From Letharia columbiana (lineage: Eukaryota > Ascomycota > Lecanoromycetes > Lecanorales > Parmeliaceae): DNA of 64,000 bases. The notes beneath the pieces are model-generated. The model was not told the DNA's origin. It saw only the letters and a list, made by a program, of their open reading frames with translations, and ran no database searches. The position numbers and the translations under genes were made by a program. The stretch spans positions 124,001 through 188,000 of the forward strand of contig NW_023501115.1 of the NCBI RefSeq assembly GCF_014066305.1, read 5' to 3'. Below, one piece after another: positions 34,338 to 45,745 of the stretch (the first letter of the stretch is position 1; every line of letters starts with the position of its first letter).

Positions 34338-35423
34338 TTATATCAAGACGTCCAGACATTCCCAAAGCTTCTGTTCAAGTTTCTCCAAAGCTTCATAAGC
34401 ACGCTCAAAGTCCTTCTGCGAGTCCTCTTTGCCTGGGATGTGAAGGTGCGTTGCATCGTCAAGCAAGCTGCCCACTGCTAGTCTCAATTCGATTGCTCTG
34501 GTGTTCACGCCTTGCTTCTGCTTCTCCAGCTCTGAGTTGTGCTTCTTGACAACCTCCTGCAGCATCCCTAGACCAAAGTTGCCGTGCTTTCTTATTACTG
34601 TAGCTAGCCTTTCCTAATTGAGACACTTCTCCAGATTGCGTGCATTTGCACACCTAGAGACGACAGTATTACGTAGCCCCAAATCCGAGTCAGGAGTATT
34701 CTCGAAGATTGCGTTGATGATCTCTCGATAGTGAAAGAAATCGCAAGCGAATTTGCCTATTTTGAACTTAAACTCTTTCAGCATAGGTATGTTGTACTTT
34801 CCCGCAAGAGCATTCACACCTGCACATTTCGGAATGAGTATGGCTTCTTTGAGGCAAAGAAATCGGGTTCTAAACAAGTCTGAGGAGCAAGATAGACAAC
34901 ATGCTCCCGAGACATGGCTGGGGGCTTATATATGGTATAGATTGAGGGATGTTGCTGCGACAAATGCATTTACGGACGTTGTTCATGCGCTTGCGATGCG
35001 AGATCATTGCATTATCGACCATTTCTGGCTTCGAGCTTGTTTCAGCGACATGGCCATCTGTATCTTGTGATAATGCTACGGCCACGACTCAGGGATCATC
35101 TGCGTCGTCATGATCGAGGGTGTAGAGGTAGGTCAGCATGCGTCGAACCGTGGACTGGTCGTCATCGTCTACAGTGATTGTTACAGTCATTGGCTCCTAC
35201 GAACACACCTGTAGCCGCTTCTTGACTCGTGGATTGCCAGGTGTGTACGCACCTTAAATACTGAATCACATGCTGCAGCAGAAAAATCGGAGCGTTGACA
35301 GATGACAGCGCGATGGACCGTGTAGACGCCTAATCCGCAATGGATTGTGAGGTCCAAGTACTTTGAAGAGTCAAAGAGGTCACTCAAGCTGCTGACGAGT
35401 TCGGTTTGATCGACGGTGGGCAT
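34338..35423 (-). pseudogene. BTB/POZ-domain gene with two in-frame stops
   Basis: BTB proteins in fungi often serve as adaptors; this one has no other known domain. Exons (complement) 35253-35423, 34974-35196 and 34338-34819 sum to 292 codons in one frame, with good splice borders. The BTB fold is clear: SKYLDLTIHCG, YTVHRAVICQRSDFSAAACD, RRMLTYLYTLDHDD and VNALAGKYNIPMLKEF. The C-terminal part is helical and Glu/Lys-rich. The frame is broken by TGA at 35089-35091, just after the first half of the domain, and by TAG at 34614-34616. Coding character continues on both sides of each stop, and no intron with usable borders removes either. TAG could be a CAG-to-TAG and TGA a CGA-to-TGA change. 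A sequencing error is less likely for two base substitutions. Confidence 0.65.
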
Positions 35424-36090
35424 GTGGTCTTTCGGCTCGTGGTTGTCCCTGTGAAGATGAGACTATGTGACGAGGAAGAGAAGAGTCAGATATTTGTGCT
35501 GACCATTTGGTGACCAAGGTCGTAGATCTGGAGGGTGAAGGTCGGTGACTTGGATAATTTCTCGAGCTTTGGTGGTTTCTGTGCTTGTGAGTGGAAGGAA
35601 ATTATGTAAATAGGAGGCTGGAGCGTGTTAATATGCATGCTGTAGAGGATTTGGTAGGCCACGTTATCATGGACAATGTTCTGTTCATTGTATACATTGT
35701 TTCATCATCGTCTACTTCTTGTCTGAGTGCAGATGCAATACCCTTTTCAAGCTCGCTGAACTTAATGAGCGATCTAACCTCCCATCCAATGACTCATTTG
35801 CGAGACGGTCCGTTTCTGTTAGTCTCTCAATAGGTGTCTTTGAATCCTCGACCTTTACACTATCGTGCAGTCCGTTGGTTTTCTGCAGAGGCACGTTTAT
35901 TGATTTCGCCTATGATGAATCATGCAAATGTCGCCAGTTAAAAGAACCGTAGATCACCCATGTGATAGCTTGGGATATTTGAGCTTACAAGGTGATGCTC
36001 GAAATGCATACACTACAGGACGAAAGGTGCGCGCTAAAAGATCTCGCTTTCTTTGATTAACTAGTGTCATCTTTCCCCCTCCACGGTCAG
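35424..36090. other. Intergenic region with short unassigned frames
   Basis: About 670 bases. On the minus strand a 60-codon frame at 35712-35894 and an overlapping frame containing SLIKFSELEKGIASALRQ both look mildly coding but cannot be joined to an ATG or to the BTB gene. They may be remnants. No function can be suggested. Confidence 0.3.
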
Positions 36091-38748
36091 TCAAGCCTTC
36101 AACCTCCTCTCCTCACACGCCACACACACCGGCTTCTCTTCATTCTCCCGGGTGAAGAACCTTCCATCCTCGAAATGGCCTCCACACTCCTGTAAATACA
36201 CGCATTAGAACACGTCCACCAGACATGCAGCCCGCTTTGTGCAAAGACTTACCACACAACAAAAGCATTCAGCATGCCACTCAGCACCTAGCGCGCTTAA
36301 GCCACCCTCGACGACCGGCTTCCTACATCCCTTGCACTTCCCGCTGAATTTTGCAGCATGACATCCCACACACCATGCATACCCATTCTTCTCCACGAAG
36401 GGCGTCTTCGCATCAAACGGATCACCGCACTCTGCGCAGAAGAAATGGCCTACATGCCAGGATCCACCACAGGCAAGAACAACCTCACTCTCAATAGGCG
36501 TTTTGCAGCTGCGGCAGCGTGGAGAATACAGCTCATGGTAGTCGAGATGGCAGTAGAAGCGTAGAGATGAGTCACCGTCATCGGCTGCTGTTTCGCCTTC
36601 TTTTTCGTCCGGCAAAGCGTGGGTTTGGCAAGCTAGACGAGCTTCAATGCGTTCAACGCGAGCTGTGCGGGCAGAGTCGGGCTCGGGGTAGAACGCAACG
36701 CATTCTAGGGGTTCTGCGCAGTGGTGGCAGGTGAAGCAGTGGGGATGAAAGCGTTGAGAGGCGGCGCTGACAATGCGGCCTTCGATAGGGAGAGCGCAGG
36801 CTGCACATTGGGCAGTAGCACGGCGGGAAGATGGGGTCCAGTGGAGCTTGGAAGAGTGGACTGGAGTGGTAGATGAGTGTTGGGGGAGCGGACGATTGGC
36901 CGGCGAGTGGCGAGATCTGCTTGAAGGTGTTGGTAGGGGTCGCTTGGTAGGTAGGTTCTCAGGTAGCGAGAAGGTGGGGATTCCAGCCTCGGAAACAGAG
37001 ATCGAGGGCGTGGAGGGTGAGTCGCTAGGCGGAACTTCATCGACTTGAATGGAGGGCGGAACCGGGACGTTGATTGTTGGTACTATGGGCGCCGAGGCCG
37101 TTGATGCTGGCATGTGCGGCTTGAAGCGTAGTCTCGCAGGACTTGCGGATAGCCCATCTAAGGAAGAGTCTTCCTTCTTAGTAGTATCTTTTGGCTTCCA
37201 GTCTTGCTCGAAACTAACGATTGGCCTTCCTGGCCTGTTGCTGACGACAGTTGGAGAAGGTAACTTCGGGCTTCTATCCTTCATCCGCATACTTGTAGCA
37301 GCTCTGATATCGTCACTACGTATCTCCTTGCCGTCTTTGACCATTGGTATATCTGAGTGACTCTCTGCGTGATTAGCAACGACTTGGCCCGGTTTTACTG
37401 AGGCTGGTGGATTTTTTAGGTAAGAAGGGTTGTGAGATTGAGAAGGGGGGTTCCTATGGATTTCGGACCGAGACACTCTCATGTTGTCTTCGGCAGAAGC
37501 AGTTCTTGAACGGAAGAACGATTTACTTCCAGTACGGTCTTTGGACACTGTATTGCGGTTCTTTGTAACGAGTGGTGCAGGTATCCTGCTCTGGTCTGAC
37601 CCAGCGCGCTCAGACGTCTTTCTGTCGGCATCCGGCTCTTCATAGATCTTGTCCTTAGGGTTTCTGAATAGCCCACCACTCACATCTCGTGCTCTGGGTC
37701 CGCTGGATCGACGGTACCCTGAAATCCTGGGCAACTTTCCAGGCTCTAAATTCATATAGGCTTTCTTCTGTGGTGAGTCCCACAACGCATGCGCGGTCTG
37801 TTGGTAAGGTTGCGTCTCCTCGGTGGGCTTTTCGGGTTCTGCGAACGTGATAACTGTATTGCGAGTTGCTTGTGATAGATTGCTGTCGCCCTTACTAGAG
37901 TTTGACGTGTCGGAGGCTGATCGATGGCTCGTAGCGGAATCGCCGTTTACTGCGCCCTGCTCTGCATGCCATCCAACGCTCTGACTTCGAGCATGTGCCC
38001 CTTTCTCAAGATGAGATTTGTAGCTGTGTAACCGATCTGGATTCTTCTGTGGCGACACTTGATTTCTGTGTTTCCAGACGAGCTCCGATGCTTCATCTTG
38101 AGCAGCGGCGTGATCCTTTGCCTCGTCCCGCAAATCCATATCCTCTAGCGCTTCCCTCAATGACCGAGCTTCCTGCTTCTCCATCCACCGCATTCCACTC
38201 TCTCTGTATGCTCCACTCGGGGTCATCGGAGGCGCTCTAGATATTGTGGAAGCTGAAAAGTCTCGTGAAGCCACAGACGCCCTGAGCTGTCCTAAGGCTG
38301 CGTCTGCAACTGGCATGTCCGATTGCGCTCGTCTATGTGACAGTGCACTCGCAGATCTCTCATATTTCGGGGCCATGATTGGGTCGGCTTGTTGCGTTGA
38401 GCTTGAGGGTCGGAATGATAGAGCAGAGGATGCTCTGGCGAAGGGCTCTGCCGTGGACGTGGCCGCTCGGCCGGGGAATGGTCGTGAGCCACCAGGTCGC
38501 GCAGGCCGGTTGACACGAAGGTCTTTTAGGTAGTCTGCCTCCCATTTCTTGTGTGAGCTAGGGGCTGGTGGAGGATTCGAGCTCGATGACGAAGCGAAAA
38601 ACTTCAATCCCGAAGATCGCCTTCTTGGGGCTTTAGGAGCGCTTGGTTGGTTGGCGAGCTCATCTAGGGGTGCTGTGGAAACATCTATACCTCCAAAATT
38701 ACCATACTCATCTCGGTGGCCCGACCTATGCAGTAAGCTCATTGTCAC
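36091..38748 (-). CDS. Paxillin-like LIM-domain protein (Pxl1-type)
   Basis: Fungal Pxl1 is a LIM protein at sites of polarised growth and the cytokinetic ring, linking Rho signalling and the actin ring. Exons (complement): 36253-38748 and 36091-36189; 864 residues. About 630 N-terminal residues are disordered and Ser/Pro/Arg-rich. Three C-terminal LIM domains follow: the first starts QCAACALPIEGRIVSA, the second RCRSCKTPIESEVVLA, the third KCKGCRKPVVEGGLSA. The intron lies inside the third LIM domain and rejoins ECFCCV with ECGGHFEDG. The zinc ligands are present in all three. The first domain carries an insertion of about 30 residues between its two zinc fingers. The first two in-frame ATGs are two codons apart; I chose the outer one. 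Confidence 0.87.
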
Positions 38749-39462
38749 CTTTCAACGGTGTCCAGGACCAAGGCGCTTAGGTTTGGTGAGAATAATGCTT
38801 AGTGGAACACCACTCTGTGGGCTGCTAGGATGAGAGAGAGTTCAACGAGTGTAGAAAAAAATGTTGAAGACAATGCTGTGGAGGAATGATGCGCGAAGCA
38901 AGATAGCGATATGAGTATGTTTCTGTTTTCGATAGTAGTCTAAAAATGGGTGTGGGGTCAACACCAATCAGGTTGGCCCACCAACATAGTGGGCGCGAAA
39001 TCTGCGACACGAACATCCTTGACATTTACGGGAAGACCCATCGATCCTTTGATCAAGTTCGTCTGGAACGCCTTCTGGTGGGATTATGAATCGGTAGGAC
39101 CCATTTCTGACAGATGGCAGAATAAACGCGAGATCTTATCCGCAGAGACCATACAAGATCAGGTCAAATTTCATGAAACCGCGAAGAGTCGAGCCATGTT
39201 AGTACGATGGATAGGAGCCAGTAAAAGCGTCATAAGTAAAAAGCTCTGTGGGGTTTGAGAGTAGGGACAGCAAAGCTGGTATGGATAAGAAGTCTAGGTC
39301 AGTCATAGCTCTTTGAGATATGACGCTGTTCTTGTTGCAGTCGTTAGGGCATATCGTACATCCTTCGTCCATATCGTATATATTTCTGCAGTCAGTTGCC
39401 AAAGCTGTTGAGTGGAGATTACTCCCGTGTCAAGTTCCCGTCGAGTGGTTCAATGTCCATGA
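38749..39462. other. Intergenic region
   Basis: About 710 bases between the LIM protein start and the broken F-box-like gene. A 102-codon plus frame at 38950-39258 has no recognisable content. Otherwise the LIM gene's promoter. Confidence 0.4.
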
Positions 39463-40166
39463 TTACCCTCTTGGTCTCTTCGCTGCCCTCCACTCAATAC
39501 AACCATCATTCCCATAGCCTCCCCTGAATAACATGACTCTGTATGCTTTCAGCATGTCAGGCCAGTTGGTCAAATCGTTATTTGAGCCCTCTGTAGTACT
39601 CTCCACCTTGCCAATGAATAGATTGTACGTGATGGGTAATTGATCCAAAGGCTCCAACGATTTACATCTTGGCTCGGTCAAGTCAAGATTGAAGTAATTT
39701 CGCCATGAGATCTCGATATTTTTCAGGCCTTGAGCTCGCGACAAAACTTGGCGGACGATCTTGACATTAGCACGAAGTGCTTCAATGCCAGAGAAGGTGG
39801 TATTTGTTTCATTTTCTTCCCCTTGAAACAGTCGAATATCCAAGATGCAGGTACGGATGTAAGGAAATTGTTTTGTGCATGCCAAGGAATGGAGGGCACC
39901 ATCCACATTGGACCCATGGATCTTATTTCCCCTGAAGATGAGGTAGACGTGAAGCGTCCAGGCGGTTTCTCCATAAAGAACAGAGATAGCTTCTACTGAA
40001 CCTGTTTGCTGACCTCAAGTACCGCCGTATAGAATGTACGATCGTTATAGAAAGTTACAGGACCTCTGACATGTCGGCCCAAGCGTGAAACTCGCGGCTG
40101 TGAGATGAAAAGCTCTCGATATATTTGGAGTCGTAGTTCAGTGGGCAAGGACATGAAGGTAGCCAT
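39463..40166 (-). pseudogene. F-box-like/2EXR-type gene with a frameshift
   Basis: The likely start at 40166 gives MATFMSLPTELRLQIYREL, the F-box-like opening of a very large fungal family. The frame runs to VLEVSKQV and stops at TAG 39993-39995. Directly after, in the next frame, coding resumes as VEAISVLYGETAWTLHVYLI, which is the standard continuation of this family after the SKQV motif. It then stays open to 39463. Five bases stand where six are expected between the two halves, so one base has been lost. The nine bases are too few for an intron. The whole product would be about 235 residues. Either a young pseudogene or a one-base sequence error. Function unknown. Confidence 0.6.
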
Positions 40167-40771
40167 ATAGACTGGTAGTCCTGGAAAGTAGTAGATACCT
40201 AGCAGTGATACAACACGACTCCCTTTGCAAGTAGATGATGGCAGCTCACTCCATATATCCTGGAATTCGAAGTCAGCGAGCATCTCATATGAAATTGCAG
40301 CAGGTAACCAGGCGTGCCCACCTTACACGATAGGTCCTGGGATTTTCGGTCGCCAGAACGGTAGAGCTCCTATCGCCGAAGCTCCAACGGAGCAGATTCT
40401 ATGACTTCGGCTCAACTTCGAGGCTTGAAGCTGATATTCGACCTTATCATTAGGCCATCAAAGCCGTATGCGATCAGTCTTTGCGTCTCCAAGACTTCTC
40501 GATTATCGAGCATTTGGAGCCTATGGTGAGAAGGCTGCTCACAATGCGGCCAGGAGGAGAAGGATCCAGATTCTGATGAAGGACTGCGGGTGTGATAGAC
40601 CAATGGTCATAATCGTGGTCTCCAAGGCCGCGTTCAAGCGGGTGTCGAAACTGTCCCTCTGGCAGAACCTCGGCGCTTTCCGAAAGATCTCGCCGCGCGC
40701 TTTGTCAACTTCACGCGTCGAGAAGTTGCCGTTGAGGATGGGAAGGAGCTACATGGCAATGACCGCCTGCG
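40167..40771. other. Divergent region with an ATG-less open frame
   Basis: About 600 bases between the F-box-like gene and SLD3. A minus frame reads coherently (LPEGQFRHPLERGLGDHDYD, then SPPGRIVSSLLTIGSK) over about 75 codons, from roughly 40700 to a TGA near 40480, but it has no ATG. A 103-codon plus frame (40468-40779) overlaps it. Neither could be built into a gene. Confidence 0.3.
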
Positions 40772-43726
40772 ATGTTTGATACAGGAGATCATGAATCTCA
40801 CCAATCATTGTCGGATTTCCGGCAAGCTCGAGACATCTTCTTGCCTCCTATATCGAATGCAGTTGGGACAATACTTACCCAAGAATCTCGGAAACGCAAG
40901 CTCACTAACGTTGAACACGATGATGACATCAGAGAAGGGTTCACCATAAAGGTATAGTCATAGGAAAAAGTAAAGAGTATCTGTTAACAGGCTTATTCAA
41001 GTCACACCCATCGCTTCCATCCGCCCAAACACGGAAGTTGATACCAAGGTTACAACTACCACGATCATTTCTGCCTCTGGCCTACCTCGACCCGCTTGGA
41101 GGCCAGGACGCCCTTCCAGGCTCCAACTTGTTCTCAGCATACATCGAAGTCCTCGAAGAAATTGTGCATCAGGACCCACGGTCAAATCAACCGACAGTCT
41201 TGATCGCACAGTCAGCTATTGATGACGGGCTCTTTGCTATCGAGCTTGTACAAGAAGGAATCTACGCAATATGTAGACTGGGTAATTGGGTGAGTGTGGA
41301 TACACTTGCACGACTGCAAACCGTGCCTATAGATATTGTACGCCCGCGAAAAAGACAACATCAAGGGCAGCCAGGACTTCTCGGAGACAAATGGTGGAGC
41401 ACTGCGGCAATTGCCTTCAGGTCCGAAACCATATGTGACCAGGGTAAGAAGTCGAGTGGCGAGAAGACTCGCGGAGTGCGATTGTGCCTGCAACCGGCCC
41501 AACAGGAACCAACTACACCGGCCCAAATTACCCAAGAAATATCTCAACCCGTTTTGCAGGATCAGACTGGAAACACGTTGACGGACATGGTGGAGGAAGC
41601 AGCGCAAGACCCAGAGGAGGTGCTCAAAACGGTCAGGGTTCAGTACCAGGAGGCTTTATATGCGTCTAAGGTAAAGCATTTTTCATGCACGAGTTTTGGC
41701 CTTATTACTGATTGCTTGTCAAGTCGTCGTTGGCATATTTTGCAAAAGGGCCATTGTCTCGAGCACGGGCTGCATTTTCCGTCCCCGATGGCTCTGCCAA
41801 TAACCACTCGCATCTGACTTCATTCTTGAGATCTTGCATCCTGCCACTTGCTACTATGGACACCAAGTACCGGGAAGCATTGCCGGAATTAGTCAAAGGA
41901 TTCCCCTTCGAATCGCATTCGGACGACGAATGTACCACCGTAATTGAAACGATTAGCAAGAAAATTCGCAAGTCCAAGAAAATCAGTGTTGGCAAAAATG
42001 GCTTATATCCAGGAGAAGAAGCCAACATTGCTCGATGGTGGCTTAGCAGAAATCTATCTTCTGTTGCTTGCGATTCTGCAGATGCAAGAGAAGACGCGAC
42101 CAGGTCAGCTGTGCTTGAGCAGAGGGCTAGAGAAATTCAAATGCAAATCATTCTCTCTCTTGAGACTCTTGCACTAGAATCGTTAGCGACAAACCAGCCA
42201 GTGGAGAATTCACCACCAACAGATTTCATAGAAGGAGACGATGGCTCAAAGAATAGAAAAAAGAAGAAACCCAAGAGGCCCCAGGACCTCAGCATGTTGT
42301 TGGATCTACTTGTCGACCGCCTGTGCATTTGGCAGTCAATGAGCGTAGATGAGATGAAGACCTCAAATGGAGAGGACGGGCCTGTATCTCCACATGGAGC
42401 AAACTCAGCCGTGAAAGCAGCAGGCAGAGACCATCTGCGGCAATTCTGTGTAGATGTTGTGCTGCCTTTGTAAGTTTCTTTCCTGCTCGCTATGCGATTG
42501 CTAGTCGCTGAACATTATAGCTATGGAGCACGCCTGCCAGAGTTGACGACTTTGCTCTGCCAAAAGCTCGGAGGGTCTAAGCAACCTTCGCCGAGGCGGC
42601 CACCATTGGCGAAATGTGCATCATCCTACGGATCAATAAAGCCGGGTGCATCATTGCAAAGACAGCAAATCCGAAGACCTCGACGTACTTTGGAACGTGT
42701 GCTGACCGACGAGCGAACTGCCTCCCAAAAGCCACCGCCGTCCTTGCCACGATCTGCCACTGACCCTGTCTTGCCCCAAGTGAAACGCGAAGTCAGTGAC
42801 ACATCTTTGTCGTCAATTCCGCTCAACAGAGTCGCAATGCACAAGCGCTATAGCCAGCGAGAAATAGATTTACACGCAACATCACAGGCTGCCGAGGCTA
42901 AGCTCAAGAAGAAAACGAGAGTAGAGCAGGAGCTTCGAGGTGCAATCGCCGCGCTGAAGAGGCCCAATCCTCGCATGGCGGTCAAGGACCTAGTCGAGTA
43001 TGCAGAGAGAAGGGCGGCAGCGTCACACTCGAGAAGTATAACATGCTCAGCCGAAGTCTACATTTTCGATGCTAAATGTCTGCAGAGCCTAAGAACCCTG
43101 TTCGTAATCCTTTCGCCCAAGGCGCTCAAGTTATGGCTACGCCAAGCAACAATAGACACAAGGACGTTTACGGCGGTCTGACACGTTTTCCACGGCAAAG
43201 TATAGCGTCACTACCTGAGCTAGAAGAAGTCCCACCGTCAAGCATTTCTTGTGTGCCTTCATCTTCAAGGAAGCCAAGACGGTCGCCCTTCTTAGCCCCG
43301 GATAGCACAAGAAAGACCGACAGCAGCGCTTTGGCTTTGCCTGTCGTTGAAACACCAACAAGAGGTCCATCCAAGCTTTGGGGCCGTCCTCCGATCTCTA
43401 CAGCGGCGATAGAGTCTGTTGCTGATGTGTCTCACCCACCACCTCTATCAGCAGCATTGAATCCACCTAAAGCTTCCAATGGCATATTTACTTCTCCTCA
43501 ATTGCCTTTGCAGGTTCATGAGACGCCATCGAAGTTTCGTTGTTCGCATCAAGTTGAACGATCTGAAGATGCTAGCATCAGTGCAACGCCAGTCAAAGCT
43601 CCGCCCCCTGCGAACAAAGCTGCGGACAACTCGCCAAAAGCTGTCTTGTCGCCATCATCGCAGGGAAAGGAGGAATCTATCTACGCGGCTTTGGGATGGG
43701 ATGATGATGTTGACGAACTGTTATAA
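40772..43726 (+). CDS. SLD3: DNA replication regulator Sld3
   Basis: Sld3 (Treslin/TICRR counterpart) recruits Cdc45 to licensed origins and, once phosphorylated by CDK, binds Dpb11. Exons: 40772-40951, 41002-41670, 41724-42469, 42521-43035, 43086-43726; 916 residues. The N-terminus reads RKRKLTNVEHDDD, then FTIKSHPSLPS and the LPLAYLDPLGG region typical of filamentous Sld3. The central Cdc45-binding domain has the hallmark YFAKGPLSRARAAF at the start of exon 3. The C-terminal third is disordered with many S/T-P sites (for example ETPTRGPS, SATPVKAP, NSPKAVLSPS). The very end is the acidic motif IYAALGWDDDVDELL. The exon 1-2 junction uses an acceptor TTCAAG at 40996-41001 to keep frame. Confidence 0.9.
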
Positions 43727-44330
43727 TTTGAAGTCTTTCTCCTGCATCATCCAGCGACGGTGTTTATTGCAAGGGGCAATGAGTTCTGAGGCGTTTTGGG
43801 TCTGCTTGCATTAGCGAAGGAGTCAAACACAGGTCTAATGATAGCGCGAGACGTAAGATAGTAGCTCCGACTCCAATATTCGTGACTCTGGGAGGGAAGT
43901 TGACGTGGCTAGAGGTCTCAAGCTCTAGGCGTGCTGTCAGAGGGGTGGCAGTTGCAGTGGTGCTATCCCGAAATACCGGCGCTGAAACAATTTGATGTGC
44001 TTTTTACACATGAGTAGTAAAGTTGTCTGCATTCACACAAACAATCCAAAAGAAGCGAAACCAAATCAATGCGCAAGACTGTCACTGTCACTTTTCTCTA
44101 TAGAATGACAGTCAGTTAGTCTGGCAAATAACGAAGGTAGATTTGATATAACGCTAGTCCTAAAAAGTCACAAAGTAGAAACGCGAACACGTCCTCCACG
44201 TCTCGCACATTCACTTTATCGCTTTACAAATTCGAACCGCACAACGCATTGATTGAAGCTCATTACTACTGCTTTCAAATCCCTTTTCCCAAGCCCGGCA
44301 GTCCACTCTCCTTCGGCACCTTCTGACAGA
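43727..44330. other. Intergenic region between SLD3 and DPB4
   Basis: About 600 bases carrying the SLD3 3' UTR and the DPB4 promoter. No further feature identified. Confidence 0.5.
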
Positions 44331-45400
44331 ATGCCTCCTCGCAAAAGCAACATCTCGCAAATCAGCGCTGCGGGCGACGATGGCACTCCGGTCAAAGAGC
44401 GCGAGGGTACTAATATTGAGGTAGGTCTGAATACCCTTACACCCTTCTTCTTCTCTCCAACCTGATGAGTTCGTGTCCTCAAATCACCCTCAATGGCCCG
44501 ATCGCAGAACTCTCTTCGCACTTCACTCTCCTCTTTCTTAGCTCCTCTTCTCTGCTACACAGAACACGATGGCTAACAATCTGCCACGGCTATCAGGACC
44601 TCTCCCTCCCCCGCACAATGGTCCAACGTCTCGCCAAAGGCGTCCTCCCCCCCAACACCTCTTTACACAAGGACGCCATCCTCGCCATGAGCAAAGGCGC
44701 TACGGTCTTCATAAACTACCTCGCCCACGCCGCCAACACCGCCTCCCTCTCCACCGGCAAACGCACCATACCGCCCAACGCAGTCATTGAAGCCCTTGCG
44801 GAGCTCGAGTTTCAGGACTTCGGGCCGAGGGTGGAGGCCGAGTTGAAGAAGTTCAACGAGGTGCAGACGGGGAAGCGGAATGAGTATAGGAGGAAGGTCA
44901 AGGAGGGCAAGATGAGTGGTGCGAAGGGGGAGGATGGTGGTGAGGAGGGGGAGGATGAGGAGGGGAGGGCGAAGAAGAGGGTCAGGAGGGAGGAGGAGGA
45001 TGGGGGGCATGAGGGGAGGGAGAGGAGGGAGAGCGGGACGGGGGATCCGAGCGCGCAGCTGCAGACGGGGTATAGGGAGTACGAGCCCGAAGACCCCGAA
45101 GACCCCGACGACGACGACGACGACGACTTTGACGCCGAAGGGCAGGCGGGTGAGGAGGGGGGGAATGATGCGTCTAATCTCGAACCCCGGCCAAGAGCTT
45201 CGCGAGACGAAGAAGAGGAGGAGGAGGAGGACGATGAGGACGATGAGGACGAAGACGAGGACGAATATCCGGATGAGGGGAGACGGCTCAGTTCGGTGGA
45301 GAGGGAGGCGAATGGGAGTTTTGATACCCCGGGGGATGATGCGGTCACGCCTGGGAGTTCGGCGGATGAGGTCTTGAGTGAGGACGAGGGCAGTGATTGA
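44331..45400 (+). CDS. DPB4: DNA polymerase epsilon subunit Dpb4-like histone-fold protein
   Basis: Dpb4 (POLE3 type) pairs with Dpb3 in Pol epsilon, and in some fungi also serves ISW2/CHRAC remodelling. Exons: 44331-44420 and 44597-45400; 297 residues; the intron is 176 nt, long for this window. The N-terminus is MPPRKSNISQ. The histone fold starts DLSLPRTMVQRLAKGVLPPN, continues AILAMSKGATVFINYLAHAA and ends PPNAVIEALAELEFQDF, as in Dpb4. After a basic linker (KKRVRREEE) the tail is extremely acidic, with Asp and Glu runs. The nucleotide sequence of the tail is made of GAG/GAC/GAT triplets. Dpb4 fits better than Dpb3 because of the LPRT...VLPP opening. Confidence 0.88.
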
Positions 45401-45745
45401 GGGAGGCTCGTGAATGAGGACCTCGAGAGAACAGGAAGAGCTGACACGGCGGTTGGGCATCCTCGATCGGAAAAGGAGACGCTTGCATGATTCAGATGGG
45501 ATCAAGACATCTACGCGGTTGCCTCTTGTGTGGCTTCCCTGACCGACTGGGCCGGATGGACTCGGTATGTGGTCATCATTTGCATAGCGAATGTCTACCT
45601 TGCTAAGATTTGGAAACCTGGGGCAGTCATGTGGGCCTAGTCTCCATCCCGTGTGGACACTGCTGCATCGATCCACCCACCCATCTCGCGGCATCTAGCG
45701 GCTCCACAAGTCTGGCTATCTTAAAGAGATCGGGTGCCATGCATT
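45401..45745. other. Convergent intergenic region
   Basis: About 345 bases between the stop codons of Dpb4 and Nug1. Both 3' UTRs; nothing else recognisable. Confidence 0.5.

Noticed and set aside
38950..39258. 102-codon plus-strand frame upstream of the LIM gene
   Set aside because: No recognisable content or start context; overlaps the probable promoter of the LIM gene.
44663..45694. 343-codon minus-strand frame and other frames over Dpb4
   Set aside because: They are complements of the repetitive acidic tail of Dpb4; the histone fold on the plus strand is decisive.
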